In this document: positions 1 to 11,829 of the stretch, one piece after another
Position numbering within the stretch: position 1 is the stretch's first letter
How the letters are laid out: each line of letters opens with the position of its first letter
From: Megamerina dolium
Lineage: Eukaryota; Arthropoda; Insecta; Diptera; Megamerinidae
Reading direction: 5' to 3'
Length of the DNA stretch: 64,000 nt
Assembly: GCA_963854835.1 (NCBI GenBank)
Contig: OY978529.1
Location: forward strand, 10,562,775-10,626,774
Translations under genes and position numbers: made by a program
Notes under the pieces: generated by a model
Databases searched by the model: none
Seen by the model: only the letters and a program-made list of their open reading frames with translations
What the model was told of the DNA's origin: nothing

Positions 1-195
1 CGATATTGCATGCTTGAAATGCTGTGTCAACGGTACAAAGGGAGATCTTTTCTGCATCGTAACGTTACTGGCGACGAAAAATTGATATATTACGATAACT
101 CTAAGCGTATAGTTCGAAGATGATTTTGTGTATTTGATGGGATCAGAAGGCTATGGTTTATTATAAGCTGCTAAAACCGAATGAAATCAAATTGA
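1..195 (+). pseudogene. mariner transposase fragment (cut by window edge)
   Basis: The forward reading gives a broken mariner catalytic-domain stretch: FLHRNVTGDEKLIYYDN, which resembles the usual FLHRIVTGDEKWIYYDN, followed after stops and a shift by a degraded CVW-WDQ region and LLKPNE-like residues. The first catalytic Asp (GDE) is still present. The remainder ends in unrelated AT-rich sequence, so this is a dead remnant. It resembles the copy near 32.2 kb more than the Mos1-like copies. The 5' part may lie outside the window. Confidence 0.7.
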
Positions 196-524
196 ACTAA
201 AAACTTGGTATTAATACTATTTTTGGTATTAATTTGAAGAGGATTTTCTTCTTAAAAATTGTATACTCTTGTGGGTTTAAAATAAAACTGAGGTGGTTTT
301 GGATCTGACTGAAAATTGGAATAAATTTCCGAATTGCAATGTTATTGCACTATTGGAGGGGACTTTTTAATGTTCCACAACTGCAAAGAAATACAATAGA
401 CTTTCATAAAATTTGTTCCATTTGTTGAGAATTCCTCGTTTTCAGCATTGCCGATTTTATTTAAATGGACTTTCGCGTGGTTAAAATTAAACATTAAATA
501 TAATTAACAGTTATAAAACTGCTT

Positions 525-745
525 AATACTTTTCTGGTTTTGTTTTAAAACCAAAAATACTAAAATTGAGAATACTTTAAATGTAATTGAGAGTGAGAGA
601 GAGAGTGAGAGAAAGTTCCTAATACTTTTCTGGTTGTGTTTTTAAACCAAAAATACTAAAATTGAGAGTACTTTAAATGTAATAGAGAATGAGAAAACTT
701 CTCAATACTTTTTTGGTCTTAAATTAAAACTAAAAAGTATTAATA
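525..745. repeat. short tandem repeat, about 3 units of 83-96 bp
   Basis: The word AATACTTTT followed by a TGGTTTT/AAAACCA-like segment recurs at 525, 621 and 704. The first two units also share the following ATACTAAAATTGAGA and ACTTTAAATGTAAT stretches. A GA-rich microsatellite (about 590-615) sits inside the first unit. There is no coding potential. The stretches 200-520 and 745-1320 are plain AT-rich sequence in which I see nothing else. Confidence 0.6.
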
Positions 746-1326
746 TTTTGAGAACAAAGCGTTCAACACAATCAGTGTTTTTTCAGTTATATTTTTAAAC
801 CATTTTAGATTTAATAAGCTTCCAAGAATATTTCATAGTTTTGAAATAATGACCAATGGAATAAAATTAAATTCAGGTGTCATTAAAATAATTATTTTTT
901 TGGTATTAAAATCAAATTTAATTCCAAAAATGTTTCAAATGAATACCAACTGGAATTAAAAGTAAACTATCATTTTCTACTGCCTGCGCTCTGTCAAAGA
1001 TGAAAAAAAGTTGTAGCTTCTGCTGGAAAATACTTTGAGTAAAATATATTGTACTAAATTTTAAAAATAAATGCTCAAAAATCATTTAAAATATGTATAC
1101 TTCTGCACCCAATAACACAACATTTTGTAGCTAAAAACTTTACATAAATTAAGTCAAGTAGAGGTGATATTTTTGAAGTCAGCGAATACGAACGCTCGTT
1201 TTTATTACTTAAAAGACTCTAAAGAGCTCAATATAGTAATTTTGAAATTTTTGGACATAAAATTGTTATGTTTTCTCCTTTTAATTTAGGGGTCATTAAT
1301 TAGTATGATATGTGCGAGAGACTTAA

Positions 1327-2033
1327 GGGGTTATATACCTTTTTCTGGCTCAAAAAATCGAAAAAAATTTTATGATTTTTTTTATGTACATACTTTTAAC
1401 AATTTTTCTGCAAAATTTCATAGAGATCGGGGCACTAGAACCTAAGATACAGCCCTTCATAGCGCGCAGTGTCCATAACTACCTAATGTCCACCTAAAAC
1501 TTTAAACACGATTATCTCGGAATCGCATTTTTGAGAAAAGGTCATTGCGGTGAGCACGATATCTCGGTAACCACTACATCGATCGATTTGAAATTTTGGC
1601 GGATTGTTTGTATATACCACAGCTAGTTCGTGAACGAAGGAATTTTATTTTAGAAAAATTTTTCTATTTTTTTTGGACAAAAAACTAAATTATTCGACCT
1701 CGAAAAATCGACTTTTTTGAAAAAAATATAACTGTAACTGTAAAAATTTTTTTTTCGTAAAATCCTTCATTCACTCACTAGGTAACACTATATACTATAC
1801 TATATATTTTTTTTCAGTTGAGCCGTTTCCTTGTTTTCATGCTCACCGTTAGCCACTACTGAAGAAAGGAGTTCTGCGGCAAGGACTATAACTTCCACAA
1901 TTATTAAAATTTTCACTCGAAATTTTATATGAATTTACTTAAGGACATGTACGTTAATAAAATTTGTAATGTATTAAAAAAAAAAAATAAATAAAAACCC
2001 TGTATTTCTCTGGAGAAAAAGGTATATAACCCC
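1327..2033. mobile_element. non-autonomous DNA transposon with TTAA flanks
   Basis: A 707-bp unit is bounded by inverted ends: GGGGTTATATACCTTTTTCT at the left and its near-perfect reverse complement at the right. Both ends are directly flanked by TTAA (1323-1326 and 2034-2037). It has no ORF of note. TTAA target duplication is the hallmark of piggyBac-type elements, but the terminal GGGG does not match the usual CCC start, so the superfamily assignment is open. Because the ends and TTAA copies are intact, the boundaries are well supported. Confidence 0.7.
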
Positions 2034-2039
2034 TTAACA

Positions 2040-3198
2040 TAATGGACCTATGTTGGCCATCTTATTCGATGTGTGCAAAATCATCACGATTAGATTTTAA
2101 AATGTTTCGTATTAAAAATGAAATGTCCCGTATATGAAATTACCCTGTGTGCATTTTTTTTTTTGAAGTCGTTAGTGAATATGTATACAGACAAATTTAT
2201 GCATCAATCTTTTCAATTAATCGATCACTACTAAATGCAATACATACTCGTACACATATAAGAGTCAAAAACTGATCAATTAATATGTAATTGATGATAA
2301 TTAAAGAGAATCCCCCCACTAAAAACAGACAATCAACGGCAATAACTGCAATGGAATGTGAGCGCCATAACGATGGCCATGCAAATATGTGTGTGCACCA
2401 GTCGTATTGTTGTCGACTGGCTTCATCGACGACAAATAAACTAAGAGGATGCATAAAGCGTGCTGACTTCATGTACATAGTAGTAATAGGAATTTGTGTG
2501 TGGCATGAGAGCAGGAGAGCACAATGTGGAATACATATGTATTTATCAATTTACCGTAGTAAAATCAATGACCAATAATTCGCCAAACGAATCCAGAGCG
2601 CGAAGCCAAATTAAAATTGTGCAAACAAAATGAAGTAGAAATTAAATTGATAAACCACAAATTAATTGAACCGGCTTACAGAACACGCCGCCATAGTCAA
2701 TGGCAAAAAGGCTGTAATATGGAGTTTACTGTTGTCTACTCGCGGCGGCCAGTGTGGTCAAATTGTATTTTTTCATTTTGTTGTTGTTGTTGTTTTTTTT
2801 TCTCATTTTTATTATTGTTTTACTTCGTTTCCATTCGTTGTCGGGTTGTTTGTATGGCGTCCATTTTAATTTGTTTCAATTCAATAAAGAAATTATTGAA
2901 CGAAATTGCGGAAATTCGATTGAAAAAATGTGAATTAAACTAAACTTTGGAAGGGGTCTGGGTTGTCTGCCCATTTGCGGGCGGATTTCATATATAAGTT
3001 AAGTGTTGATTTTGCTAATTTTTCGAAATAAGTACAACAGTGCATCTACATTTATATTTGGCTGTTATTTTGTTGTTGTTTTACTTTGTCAGCCCCTTAT
3101 AATGTGACCATCGCATAACAAAATACGGCACGTTGTGTGTAGGTATTAAAGAGATACAATTTGTATTCGAATGATTCTCTTTACTCTGAAAACATGTA
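2040..3198. other. intronic/intergenic sequence without recognised gene
   Basis: AT-rich sequence with short overlapping ORFs on both strands (for example 2197-2578) that show no recognisable domain. It includes T-rich runs near 2775-2815. I see no support for a gene here. Confidence 0.5.
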
Positions 3199-3211
3199 CA
3201 ATATTTGCAAA

Positions 3212-3517
3212 ATAAAAATAAATATGTGGCATTTAAAGCCCCAAAGGGCTCTTTGGGCGAGCTTCTCTTCCATTACTGTTCGTGTGCGTGTTAATTTTTG
3301 GATAGTATTAGAAGGACCTACTTATTTTAGCCGGTCCCGAACGGCAGAACTCTTGCGACATCATTTTTTCTCAGGTTTGTCACAGAGATCTTTTCGGAGC
3401 TTTTCCATGGCAAATTGTTACTGCCGGAAGAATTGGCAATTGGTTGCCGACAGGTGGGTACCGTTCGAAAAAAAAATCTTTTCGATATTAGATTTGTTAT
3501 GCTTCAGCCGGGGATTG
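3212..3517 (-). mobile_element. SINE copy S1, 5'-truncated, with 13-bp target duplication
   Basis: On the minus strand this matches the SINE body seen at 53041-53430: CCCCGGCTGAAGCATAAC after the B-box, then the AACGGTACC, GTTCTGCCGTTCGG and AAATTAACACGCAC segments. Its 3' end is the variant GGGGCTTTAAATGCCACATA followed by A/T-rich sequence. It is bounded by a perfect direct repeat CAATATTTGCAAA at 3199-3211 and 3518-3530, so insertion was target-primed. The tRNA head is lost upstream of the B-box. Confidence 0.85.
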
Positions 3518-3922
3518 CAATATTTGCAAAGCATATCTAAAAAGAATGACAATGAGCGACAGTAAAATATTAGGCAAATAGTATACTCCATTCGTTTCTT
3601 GTACAAGTAATATTCCATGACATACTTGAATATGAGCTTGTTAGTTTTTGAACGCGCAAAAAAAATATGTATCTACCCAGTAGTAGAATACTGAAGGCAT
3701 ACGTTTTAAAATGCCTTTTTATGGCACTATTGTAAGTTTGCATAATTTTTGGAGCCATTTTATAGATGCGCTTAAAAATGCCTTCTATGAAAAGGGAAAG
3801 CAAAAGAAAGGATATATTTTCTTTTAATCATTTTGACGCTATAAGTATAACCATCACTTCGGTTGTTGCTCACTTATCGGTTCTTCTCGTGTGTAGTCCG
3901 ATAAATTTTATGTAATTCTTCT

Positions 3923-4488
3923 TACTTACTTACTTTTTATGTGGCCATAACAACCGAATATCGATTTAGGCCGAATTTAACATGCTTCGCCAGCCATCTC
4001 TGTTCTTCGCTAGCTGGCGCCATCTAGAAATTCCAAGCGCCGTCAGGTTCTCCAGTACTTGGTCTCTCCACCGGAGGTTAGGTCTTCCTCTTCTGCGTCG
4101 TCCTCCAGCGGGTTCCGAATATAACACCTTCTTAGCTGGAGCGTGTTCTTCCATTCGCTCGACATGATCTAGCCAGCGCAGCCGCTGGATTTTGATGCGC
4201 TTTACTATGTCAATATCGGCATACAGCTATGCCGATACATATGGTTGTACCTCATTCGGTACTCGCCACCAACAGAAATAGGTCCAAAGATCTAGCGTAG
4301 GACTTTTCTCTCGCAAACTCCAAGCATTCGCTCATTCGAGGTGGAAATTGTCCAGGCTTCAGCGCCATATGTTAGGACAGACATGATGAGAGACTTGTAG
4401 AGTGTAGTATTTATTCTTTGAGGGAGGGCTCGACTTCTCAATTGCTTACTTAGCCCAAAAGAGCACCTGTTTGCAAGAGTGATCTTGA
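3923..4488 (-). pseudogene. non-LTR retrotransposon 3' end (RTE-like family), truncated
   Basis: The minus strand encodes the C-terminal tail of a LINE reverse-transcriptase polyprotein: HAPAKKVLYSEPAGGRRRRG, RPNLRWRDQVLENLTALGIS and NRDGWRSMLNSA, with the stop near 3966. It is then followed by a very short 3' UTR ending in a tetranucleotide tail (AAGT repeats when read on the minus strand). The same sequence occurs at 46177-47268 and 61271-62032. Upstream codons (TYGAEAW-like region, 4360) are interrupted. AATTCTTCT at 3914-3922 and 4489-4497 is a likely 9-bp target duplication. The short 3' UTR with a simple-repeat tail suggests the RTE clade; this is inference. Confidence 0.8.
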
Positions 4489-4559
4489 AATTCTTCTAGT
4501 TCTTCTAGTTCTTCTAAGATTAATGGTGCATGTCGTCGATGGTTGAGCATTGTGAAATA

Positions 4560-4975
4560 CCTAATAGGTGTAAAAATAAATGCTGCTACGTTTTTCATGA
4601 ATTTCATCTTTATTAAAAACAAACTTGTTACAAAGCTTAATAATCGAAATATTCGCCATTACTATCTATGGTCTTTTACCATTTACCAGGTAGATGATGG
4701 ATCCCCTCGATAGAAACTTGGTGGTTTTGAAGCAAAATAATCAACGAGCTATTTTCGCACATCTTTAATTTTGGAGAATTGCAGGTCATTCTGCAATTCT
4801 TCTTACAATTCTTCTTGCAATTCTTGGTGGTAGGAAGGAGCCAAGTATGAGAACACGCAGCATGCTGGAAAACTTTCAAGCCTAAGGAGAAGTTGTGTTC
4901 CAGAGTTGATTTTGCTGTATGTGGACGAGCGTTGTCATGCAGCAACATCACTTTTCGACTTCATTGGCCAGTAAA
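4560..4975 (-). pseudogene. mariner-like transposase remnant
   Basis: The minus strand reads MMLLHDNARPHTAKST, the second catalytic Asp motif (HDNARPH) of mariner-like transposases. Further on it reads IHHLPGKW and, past the stop of that frame, SNGEYFD, the usual C-terminus (LPxRWxKxxxSxGxYF). The region between is scrambled, with a local CAATTCTTCTT-type repeat at 4787-4830. The N-terminal half is absent. Non-functional. Confidence 0.75.
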
Positions 4976-5411
4976 TGGTCTTTTTTTCTCCAGAGCATAA
5001 CTTGAACATTTGAATAACAGCTTGTAAATGACTGAAACTTAGGTCATATAAACAGCAATGACTAATCTGCAAATACCCAAATTGGCGGCCGAAATGGATG
5101 CGTTTAAATGTGTTTTTTAATGCAGCCAACTTCAGAAAGAATTTTTTTTGTACACCTATTATATAGGATTTATTAAGAAATGAAAGCCAATTGGTTGACG
5201 AAGCCAATTTGGTAAGGGGTTTTATTTTAATACCTATAAATTTTCCATGTGCAAATGTAATGTTCTTCATTGGTATACAGATTTTAAGAATATTTTTCTT
5301 TAAACACAATTCAAAGAAAATATTTCCACTTTTTAATAACCTTTGATGCAAAGCGAGAAGGTAAGACTTTTGCTTTAGGCTCACATCATGGAAAAATGTA
5401 GTAGGAAACAA
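4935..5411 (-). CDS. unrecognised ORF, 158 codons
   Basis: An open frame on the minus strand starts with MFPTTFFHDVSLKQKSYLL and overlaps the mariner remnant at its 3' end. The composition is rich in Lys, Leu and Phe, with no signal peptide and no domain that I recognise. It may be a piece of a degraded transposase such as a THAP/P-element type, but no motif proves it, and an accidental ORF in AT-rich DNA is equally possible. Confidence 0.2.
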   Translation of the reverse strand: MFPTTFFHDVSLKQKSYLLALHQRLLKSGNIFFELCLKKNILKICIPMKNITFAHGKFIGIKIKPLTKLASSTNWLSFLNKSYIIGVQKKFFLKLAALKNTFKRIHFGRQFGYLQISHCCLYDLSFSHLQAVIQMFKLCSGEKKTIYWPMKSKSDVAA

Positions 5412-6078
5412 TTCTGATGGTAAAGGTCTACAAGATCAGGGGAAGGCCTTTTTTTTTATTAATTTTTTCTGCTACTAGGAAGTATCAAATTAATATATTC
5501 TTACATATTATGCTCAGTGTGAGTGTTGGGACATGCCATCTTGTGAATCCCATAATTTTGTATGAACTAGAATAGTTTACATACATATATTCCTCAAGCC
5601 AAGCTCCAATACTATTGCTTTTGCGGCAAAAGAATCAAAGCAAAAAGATTGGGTATGCGTCAAAGAATTTGTGTAATACGAATAATACCACTGGTACGAG
5701 ATATTGTGAACCCCCTAAGTATAATTTGTTTATGTACCAGTATGTGTGAAATTAAGTACGACGTGCGTACAACTGCTACAGAAGAATTACTTAATTCAAT
5801 TTATGATATATGAAAGTATGCTAAACAATTTCATTAATCAAAGGGCTTTAGTAATAACAGCATCAACGCAACAATCACAAGGAATGAAACGCTGCTGGTA
5901 TCCAAGACATATTGAAATGATAGTCGAATAAATAATTGCTATTATACTGCAGTAAGTTATTACCACTTAGTAATGTAATATTTGTTTTGTTTATGTTGGG
6001 TTACAATAACTGTGTAACCTAAAATATCAATTTTTATTAAAGAATTCTGCAATTTTAGTTTAGAAGATAGAAGTTTGT

Positions 6079-6690
6079 TTATGAAAGTAACATATTTCTT
6101 CTTTCTCTCAAACCGTCAATGAAATTGAAAAGAATATTTTCATTTCGTTCATTCACATAACTAAATTCCCCTTCCAATAAAGTGATTGAAGAATGAAAAT
6201 CTTCTTGCATTACGCAAGTGTTATGCAGGACAAATGCACTAAATACCGCTTTTATACAAGTTTTAATTGTTAGCACTAGATCTCCATCTAGCCTCTAAAA
6301 TGCTAAAGTTTTGTTTTACAATAACTCTTCCTCTATTACGTTCAGTATTAAACCTGGCTTGATCTTGCGTTAAAGGCTCCTGGTGAAAAAAACATCCGTT
6401 TGTTGGATAGCTGCCTTTTACGTACATAAGGCTCTAAAGGGAAATACGTGTGTCATGCAGAGATCCAGGAAATCCAACGAAAACGTCAGCAAATTTTGAA
6501 TCTGCGACTGCTTTCATTTGAATAGGATAAAATTATTTATGGCTATTATATGCCTAATGTTCCATAAGAGGACATTTAAACTTTATGTAAGTGCCATCGA
6601 TGGAGCCAATGAACCTTATGAATGCTTTATTATTTGCTTTTCGGCAAAACTTTAAAGTCTATCATAGTCGTTCACAGAACCATGGTTAAT
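6079..6690 (-). pseudogene. PIF/Harbinger-type transposase remnant (DDE_4)
   Basis: Minus-strand translation across frames gives FIGSIDGTYIKFKCPLMEH, FADVFVGFPGSLHDTR and ARFNTERNRGRVIVKQNFSI, then LEARWR and, in another frame, AFVLHNTCVMQEDF. These are the characteristic blocks of Harbinger transposases: the IDGT Asp, the GSxHDxR Asp block, and RxxxERxxG leading to the ARWR segment. Two or more frameshifts and stops (after PLMEH and after ARWRSS) break the frame. The N-terminal half is missing. The stretch 5430-6078 shows nothing recognisable. Confidence 0.8.
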
Positions 6691-6939
6691 CATATTCCGC
6701 ACGACTTACCGACAGAAATCCATATAAGGTGCTTCATACTCGCACAACCATCCATGATGTTTTTGGGAATGGAATTTTTCTAAACGTATTGGGGGAGATC
6801 CCTAAATGCACCCGCATTTTTGTTCCTCAAAACATTCGTACAAAATGAAATATGCAAATATAAATAGTTCTCATCCAAGTATTACCTGACGGCTCGCTCA
6901 TTGTCTTAAGTTCTGAATTAATAACCAATCATCATCCCC

Positions 6940-7860
6940 TCAATTAGGGGAACTCGTCAGAGCTCTTCGGATAAAGCCACATACCTAGGTCTCGTCCATG
7001 ACAAAAAACTTAATTGGAAGTGTAACATCGAAGAACGTGTTATGAAAGCTTCGGTGGTGCAACCGATACTACTGTATGGGGTCGCAGTTTGGATAAGCCT
7101 TTGATAGAATCATACTCAGAAATATCGTAGAAAAGATCCAAAGAATGTCATCCTTGTACATTACAGGAGCATTGAGAACGACTTCCACCAAATCTCTGGT
7201 TATCTTGTTACACTTTGTTCTTTTAGATATCCTGAGGAAGTAATTAGCAGCCCAATTGGTAATTAGACTTAGATCAATTTCAGAATGGTTCTGCAACGAA
7301 ACGGAACACTCAACAATTCTGGATCAATATAGCTTTATACCGCAAACAGTTGACTATAAAATGACAAGGTTGATGTTCGACAACTATTTTAATATTTCTA
7401 CACCGAGGGCTCTAAACTTGACAGAGGAGTAGGAGCAATGGTATTCTGGGGTGAACTTGGAGTTCGATGGACCGCTGCAGTGTTTTTCAAGCAGAGTTGG
7501 GGGGCAGTTTATGAAGTAATGAAGTGGCTCAAGTGTAACGTCATATCATACGTGGATATAGCTAAGCAGCAATAAAATCCTTAGATTTAGTTTAACTAAA
7601 TTCATTAGTACTCCATAACTGCTGAACATCCCTTAACGAGATGTCCAATCAGTTCAACATTCACCTTAAATGGATGCCACGGCACCGGATGAGGTAGCAA
7701 AGAAGGGTACAATGTTGCAAACTCTTTCTGATAAGGAGAGTATTGGCATTCCAAATGGCAACGTAAAAACTTTTCCTAGCCTCGGACACATTACAGAAAA
7801 TGAATGCTAAATCATTTCAAGTCGTCGGATTAGGACTGTGGTGTTCAGAAGCTTACTAGC
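6940..7860 (+). pseudogene. LINE remnant: RT C-terminus and RNase H region
   Basis: Forward translation in shifting frames gives ATYLGLVHDKKLNWK and QPILLYGVAVW (end of the RT domain of Jockey/R1-type elements). It then gives FYTEGSKLDRGVGAMVF, the RNase H start, normally YTDGSKxxxGxGAGV, with the first Asp changed to Glu. HLKWMPRH-like residues near 7675 correspond to the WxPGH block. Many stops are present. This is a highly decayed, 5'-truncated copy. Confidence 0.7.
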
Positions 7861-7899
7861 TTAATCATTTACGAACCTTTGAAGCCTAATGGAGTGAGC

Positions 7900-8465
7900 T
7901 TCTGCTGGTTTTTTTATTTCTTCAGCGACCGTAGTCATCTTGAGGTCGCGGCGAATATCCATATTGCGAACGTACCAAGGCGGGTTGAGAATATTTCGAA
8001 GGATTTTATTCTGACGTCGTTGATGCTTATATTGCTTGCTTCGACCACATCGGTTTTATAATTTGTTTGTATATGGCTATTTTGTTATATGTGGAGAGCT
8101 TTGATCTTCGTCTAAAAAGCCTTCAGATTGATTTCATGCCACTTTAGTTTCATATGCTCCTTCCATCGAAGCTTAGCATAGAGCCAAGGTATTTTGCAGT
8201 GTTTGCATGTGGGATTGGAGCAAATAGTAGCATTATTCGATGATAATTCACCTTTTTATTCTTCTTCTATTGCGTTTGTTGCAATTTGTAGTTTGGCTGC
8301 CGCTTCTTCAGCGTTTTTTCCAGTTACAAGGATGGCAAGGATTTTGCATAAGCAAAAGTGGCAACCATGTTATCCGGGGGTAGTAGCGGGTCTCTGATGT
8401 ATAATATATACAAGATAGGCCCGCGAATACTTCCACCAGCATTTATTTCTTCCAGGTTAGAATAC
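7900..8465 (-). pseudogene. LINE reverse transcriptase remnant (Jockey/R1-type)
   Basis: The minus strand reads NAGGSIRGPILYILYI, a decayed form of GVPQGSVLGPLLYxLY, followed by MVATFAYAK where the catalytic FADD box would be, and TAKYLGSMLSFD for the TKYLG block further on. The FADD is mutated to FAYA and several frameshifts follow. It lies tail to tail with the LINE remnant at 6.94-7.86 kb and is a separate insertion. Confidence 0.65.
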
Positions 8466-8469
8466 TAAT

Positions 8470-9120
8470 TTTCTAGTTTTTCGCGAAAATAGCATTTAGT
8501 TAGATACGACTTTAGGAGTTCGCAATATTCATTTGGAAGACTGATCTTTAATTTGTCATTTAAACCAATAGAAATTGATAAATAAAAATAAACAAATATA
8601 AAATACAATATATACAGAGTGAAAATCATATTTATATGTACCATATACAGTGCATATGCACAATGCAAACCTTTTTATTAATTAATATGCTGCAATAGTT
8701 AAAATTATAAAACAACAACAGCGACAAAAACAATAAGAGCAACTGTAACAATTATATTAATTGAATATGCAATTCTGTTCCATCTCTATGACAGTCTGTA
8801 AATACTGCTGCAGTCATAGCTGTAGCACACAAGCGAAATGTAATTTGGCTTGATTAATTTGAATTAAACGAATTAAAGAGAAATACAAGTCCATCAGCGT
8901 CATCCAACAACCATAGTCGCCATAGTGAGAGTGGAGTGGAATGTACCATACATACGTTACGTACATATTGCATTTGCATTTGCGTTTCGCTACTGGCACA
9001 ATTATACATTAATAAGTACTGCAATGAAACAGAACAAGAGGAATAATAATAATAGTAATAAATTACAATATGATTCCATTAAAATTGTACACAAAACACT
9101 GATGTGCATATTCGCAAAAT
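8470..9120. other. AT-rich sequence, nothing recognised
   Basis: Only short overlapping ORFs and simple A/T runs are present. No transposon end, splice-supported exon or RNA gene was seen. Confidence 0.4.
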
Positions 9121-9124
9121 GACG

Positions 9125-9290
9125 CATACATGCGAAGCGCCATTGTCGTAAAACTTCATGTCCAACTCTTGTTACATCACCTTTTCTCGGCTTTGTCAAA
9201 AGCTCTTTCACGGCAAATGCTTAATGCAAGCAGAATTTCCGATTTCTTGTTGATTGGTGGTTACCGTTTGAAAGGATAAATGTTTGATAT
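9125..9290 (-). mobile_element. diverged SINE fragment S4
   Basis: Read on the minus strand, the blocks AACGGTAACCACC, TTTGCCGTGAAAGAGCTTTTGAC and AAGCCGAGAAAAGGTG align in order with the central part of the SINE copies at 3.2, 17.2 and 53.0 kb. Both ends are lost and divergence is high, so it is an old copy. Confidence 0.5.
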
Positions 9291-9639
9291 GCAATAATTT
9301 GATACACAATATATGTAGAATGAATTTGAATAAAATCGTTACAAATTCATTAAATAAATTTATGTATTTTAAATATCATGGATCAAATTTTTAAGACCAT
9401 ATTTTGAGTTTGAATTTCCCTAGTAGCAACCTAGTATGTCATATACTGCAACTGTCAACTACCATCTGTCATTTAGTTTGCATTTGACAGTCAATAAAAG
9501 CAAAGAATCTCATGAATTTCGACGAAAAAGAAAATGAAAATGATATGCGATGAAATATAAGCGAAGCAGAATGCTATCTAAGAGGATCATACATCTGTTT
9601 TTCATGAGAAGTGACCCAGCAAATGTGATTACTGAAAAA

Positions 9640-9915
9640 ATCATTGAAAAGCTCCACAAATCATATCGCTGATGGCCGAACTACAATGTGTGAAGTAACA
9701 GAGGTCGTAACTGTGTCGTACGGAATAGCATTCAATATTTTATATGGTGACTTAAGCAAAAGAAAATTGAACGACCCAATCGGTCCCAAGATTGTGGATT
9801 GGGCTGACAATGGAAAACTTAAAGGTGTTCTTGTGTCCAGTCGTCACCGCTGATAAAACTTGGATACTTTATTATACGTCAGAGACCAAGTCACTGTTAA
9901 ATCAATAGATTTGTC
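9640..9915 (+). pseudogene. mariner transposase fragment
   Basis: Forward frames give VTVSYGIAFNILYGDLSKRK (N-terminal HTH end: S-G-A-I-x-I-L-x-E-D-L-x-x-R-K) and then, after loss of about 60 codons and a frame change, VTADKTWILYYTSETKS, normally VTADETWVxYYTPETKxQS with the catalytic Asp. The short spacing shows an internal deletion. Dead copy. Confidence 0.65.
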
Positions 9916-10544
9916 AGGTGAATGTGCTACTTTGATATTCGGAGGGAATAATTTGTATAGATTTTTTTACAAGAAGGAAGAAGAAGCACGGAGCTGTAAT
10001 ACAATGATTTATTGAACTGGATTCTATGAAAAATTGAATGGGTAACGGTTCTAGTTTCACTGCAATAGCGCAGCAGAATATATAATCATAGTTGCCGTTT
10101 CCAAATTGGGTCAACTAGGGTATGAATCGCTGACCTGGCTCCCTAGAATGTTTTCTGTTCCCCCAATATGATAATATGGCTGGGATATTATCGCTGAGAT
10201 AGAAAGGAAAGTTTGAAAAGTGGTCTTTTTCGAAAGTATTTTTCATTGAGGAAAGTTGACCAAAGAGTAGATAATGTTGAACAAAAAAATGGTTAGAAAC
10301 TAGAGCCTTCATTCAAAACATGGGGATATATGGATCAAACCTTGTATTTATATATAAAATATGTTCTAGCACTGCTTCAATAGGTTCTCTCAGCCAAGTC
10401 AACTCTATCAAATAGTGTCAATCTATCAGCAAGCAATGTTCGTGACAAAGTCCTGAGAACGTGACAGGAAATAGTCACATTCCAATACCGTACAAACTGA
10501 ATATCCACCGGAAGAGAAGCTCATCATTGATTTATGATAATAGT

Positions 10545-10645
10545 TTTCTCATCTCCTCCGAGCTCTTATAGAAGCTATCACTCATGGCAAATTATCACTG
10601 CCGAAAGAACGGCTAATTACTTGCCGACAGCGAAAAAGAATTACA
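10545..10645 (-). mobile_element. short SINE fragment S5
   Basis: On the minus strand the region reads GTCGGCAAGTAATTAGCC, then TTCTTTCGGCAGTGATAATTTG and GCCATGAGTGATAGC. These match in order the central SINE segment CGGCAAGCAATTGGCAATT, TTCCGACAGTAAC and TTGCCATG of the copy at 17222-17512. Only about 100 bp are recognisable. Confidence 0.5.
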
Positions 10646-10796
10646 AATATACCAGGAATATATGAACTTATCGGTAACACAGGTTTGACTCTACAGTTAA
10701 AGATTATTGTGAACGAGCCCTAATTTTTTTTTTTTTTTTGGTTATGACATCTGTCAAACATATTTAGTATACATTGTATTTGTTTTTAAGTTAAAA

Positions 10797-11815
10797 ATGG
10801 AAAATTTTCTACCAGAAAATCATCATTTGAGGGAAGTTTTATTGCATTATTTTTTTTTAAGAAAAATGCAGCTAAAGCGCTTCGAAGCTTAAGTGCTTAT
10901 CGAAGCTTATGGTGGTCATGCTCTTTCAGAAGCATCATGCAGAAATTGATTTCAACCATTCAAAAGTAATGATTTTGATGTGAAAGAAATGAGGAACGTG
11001 GAAGACCACCGAAAAAAGTTTGAAGACCCCGAATTGCAAGGTTTGTTGGAAATGTTAAATGTTACACAAAAAACAATTTCCAACTGTTTAAGAGTTATGC
11101 GAGAGATCCAAACGTGTGGAAAATGGGTGCCACATGATTTGGCTGAGTGACAGAAGGAAAACCGAAAAAAACACTTGTGAAATTTTACTTCAAAGGCAAG
11201 AAAGAAAGAGGTTTTTGCAACGAATTGTCACTGATGATGAAAAGCGGATTTATTTTGAAAATCCTAAACGCAAAAAATCATAAGTTACACCAGGCCAACC
11301 ATCAGCATCGACCGCAAGACCGGATCGCTTTGGAAAGAAGAGAATGCTGTGCGTTTGGTGGGATCAGAAAAGTGTTGTGTACCATGAGCTTCTAAAATCT
11401 GATGAAACTATTAATACTCATCGCTACCGACAACAAATTATCAATTTAAACTATGCATTAATCGAAAAACGACCGACGAGAATGGACCAGAAGACACGGT
11501 AAGGTAATTTTGCTTCACGGCAACGCACATAAAGCACATAAGCAAAACCGGTTCAGGATACGATCAAATCGCTTGGCTGAAATTTGTTACCCCACTCGCC
11601 GTATTCACCAGACTTGATACCTTTCGATTACCACTTGTTTTCATCGATGGGTCACGCACTTCAAAACATCTGAAGAACTGGAAAATTGGGTCTCTGACTG
11701 GTTTTCATCAAAAGATGTTCAATTTTTTTGAATTGGTATCCACAAATTGCCTAAAAGGTAGTCAATATATGTAGAAAGCGATGGCCAATACTTTGAATAA
11801 AATATTTTTATCTTT
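10797..11815 (+). pseudogene. degenerate Mos1-like mariner transposase
   Basis: From ATG 10797 the frames read MENFLPENHHLREVL and KSNDFDVKERNERGRPPKKF. These are followed by KKTISNCLRVM, GKWVPHDLAE, RKNTCEILLQRQERKRFLQR, IVTDDEKRIYFENPKRKKS and FGKKRMLCVWWDQKSVVYHE. Last come SPYSPDLIPFDYHLFSSMGH and a broken C-terminus ending near ANTLNKIF. The layout is that of Mos1 (345 aa), with many stops and frameshifts. The first catalytic Asp is kept (DDE) and the third (FDYHLF) too; the second (HDN) is lost to a shift near 11520. I could not define terminal repeats. Confidence 0.85.
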
Positions 11816-11829
11816 TCACTTTAAAATAA

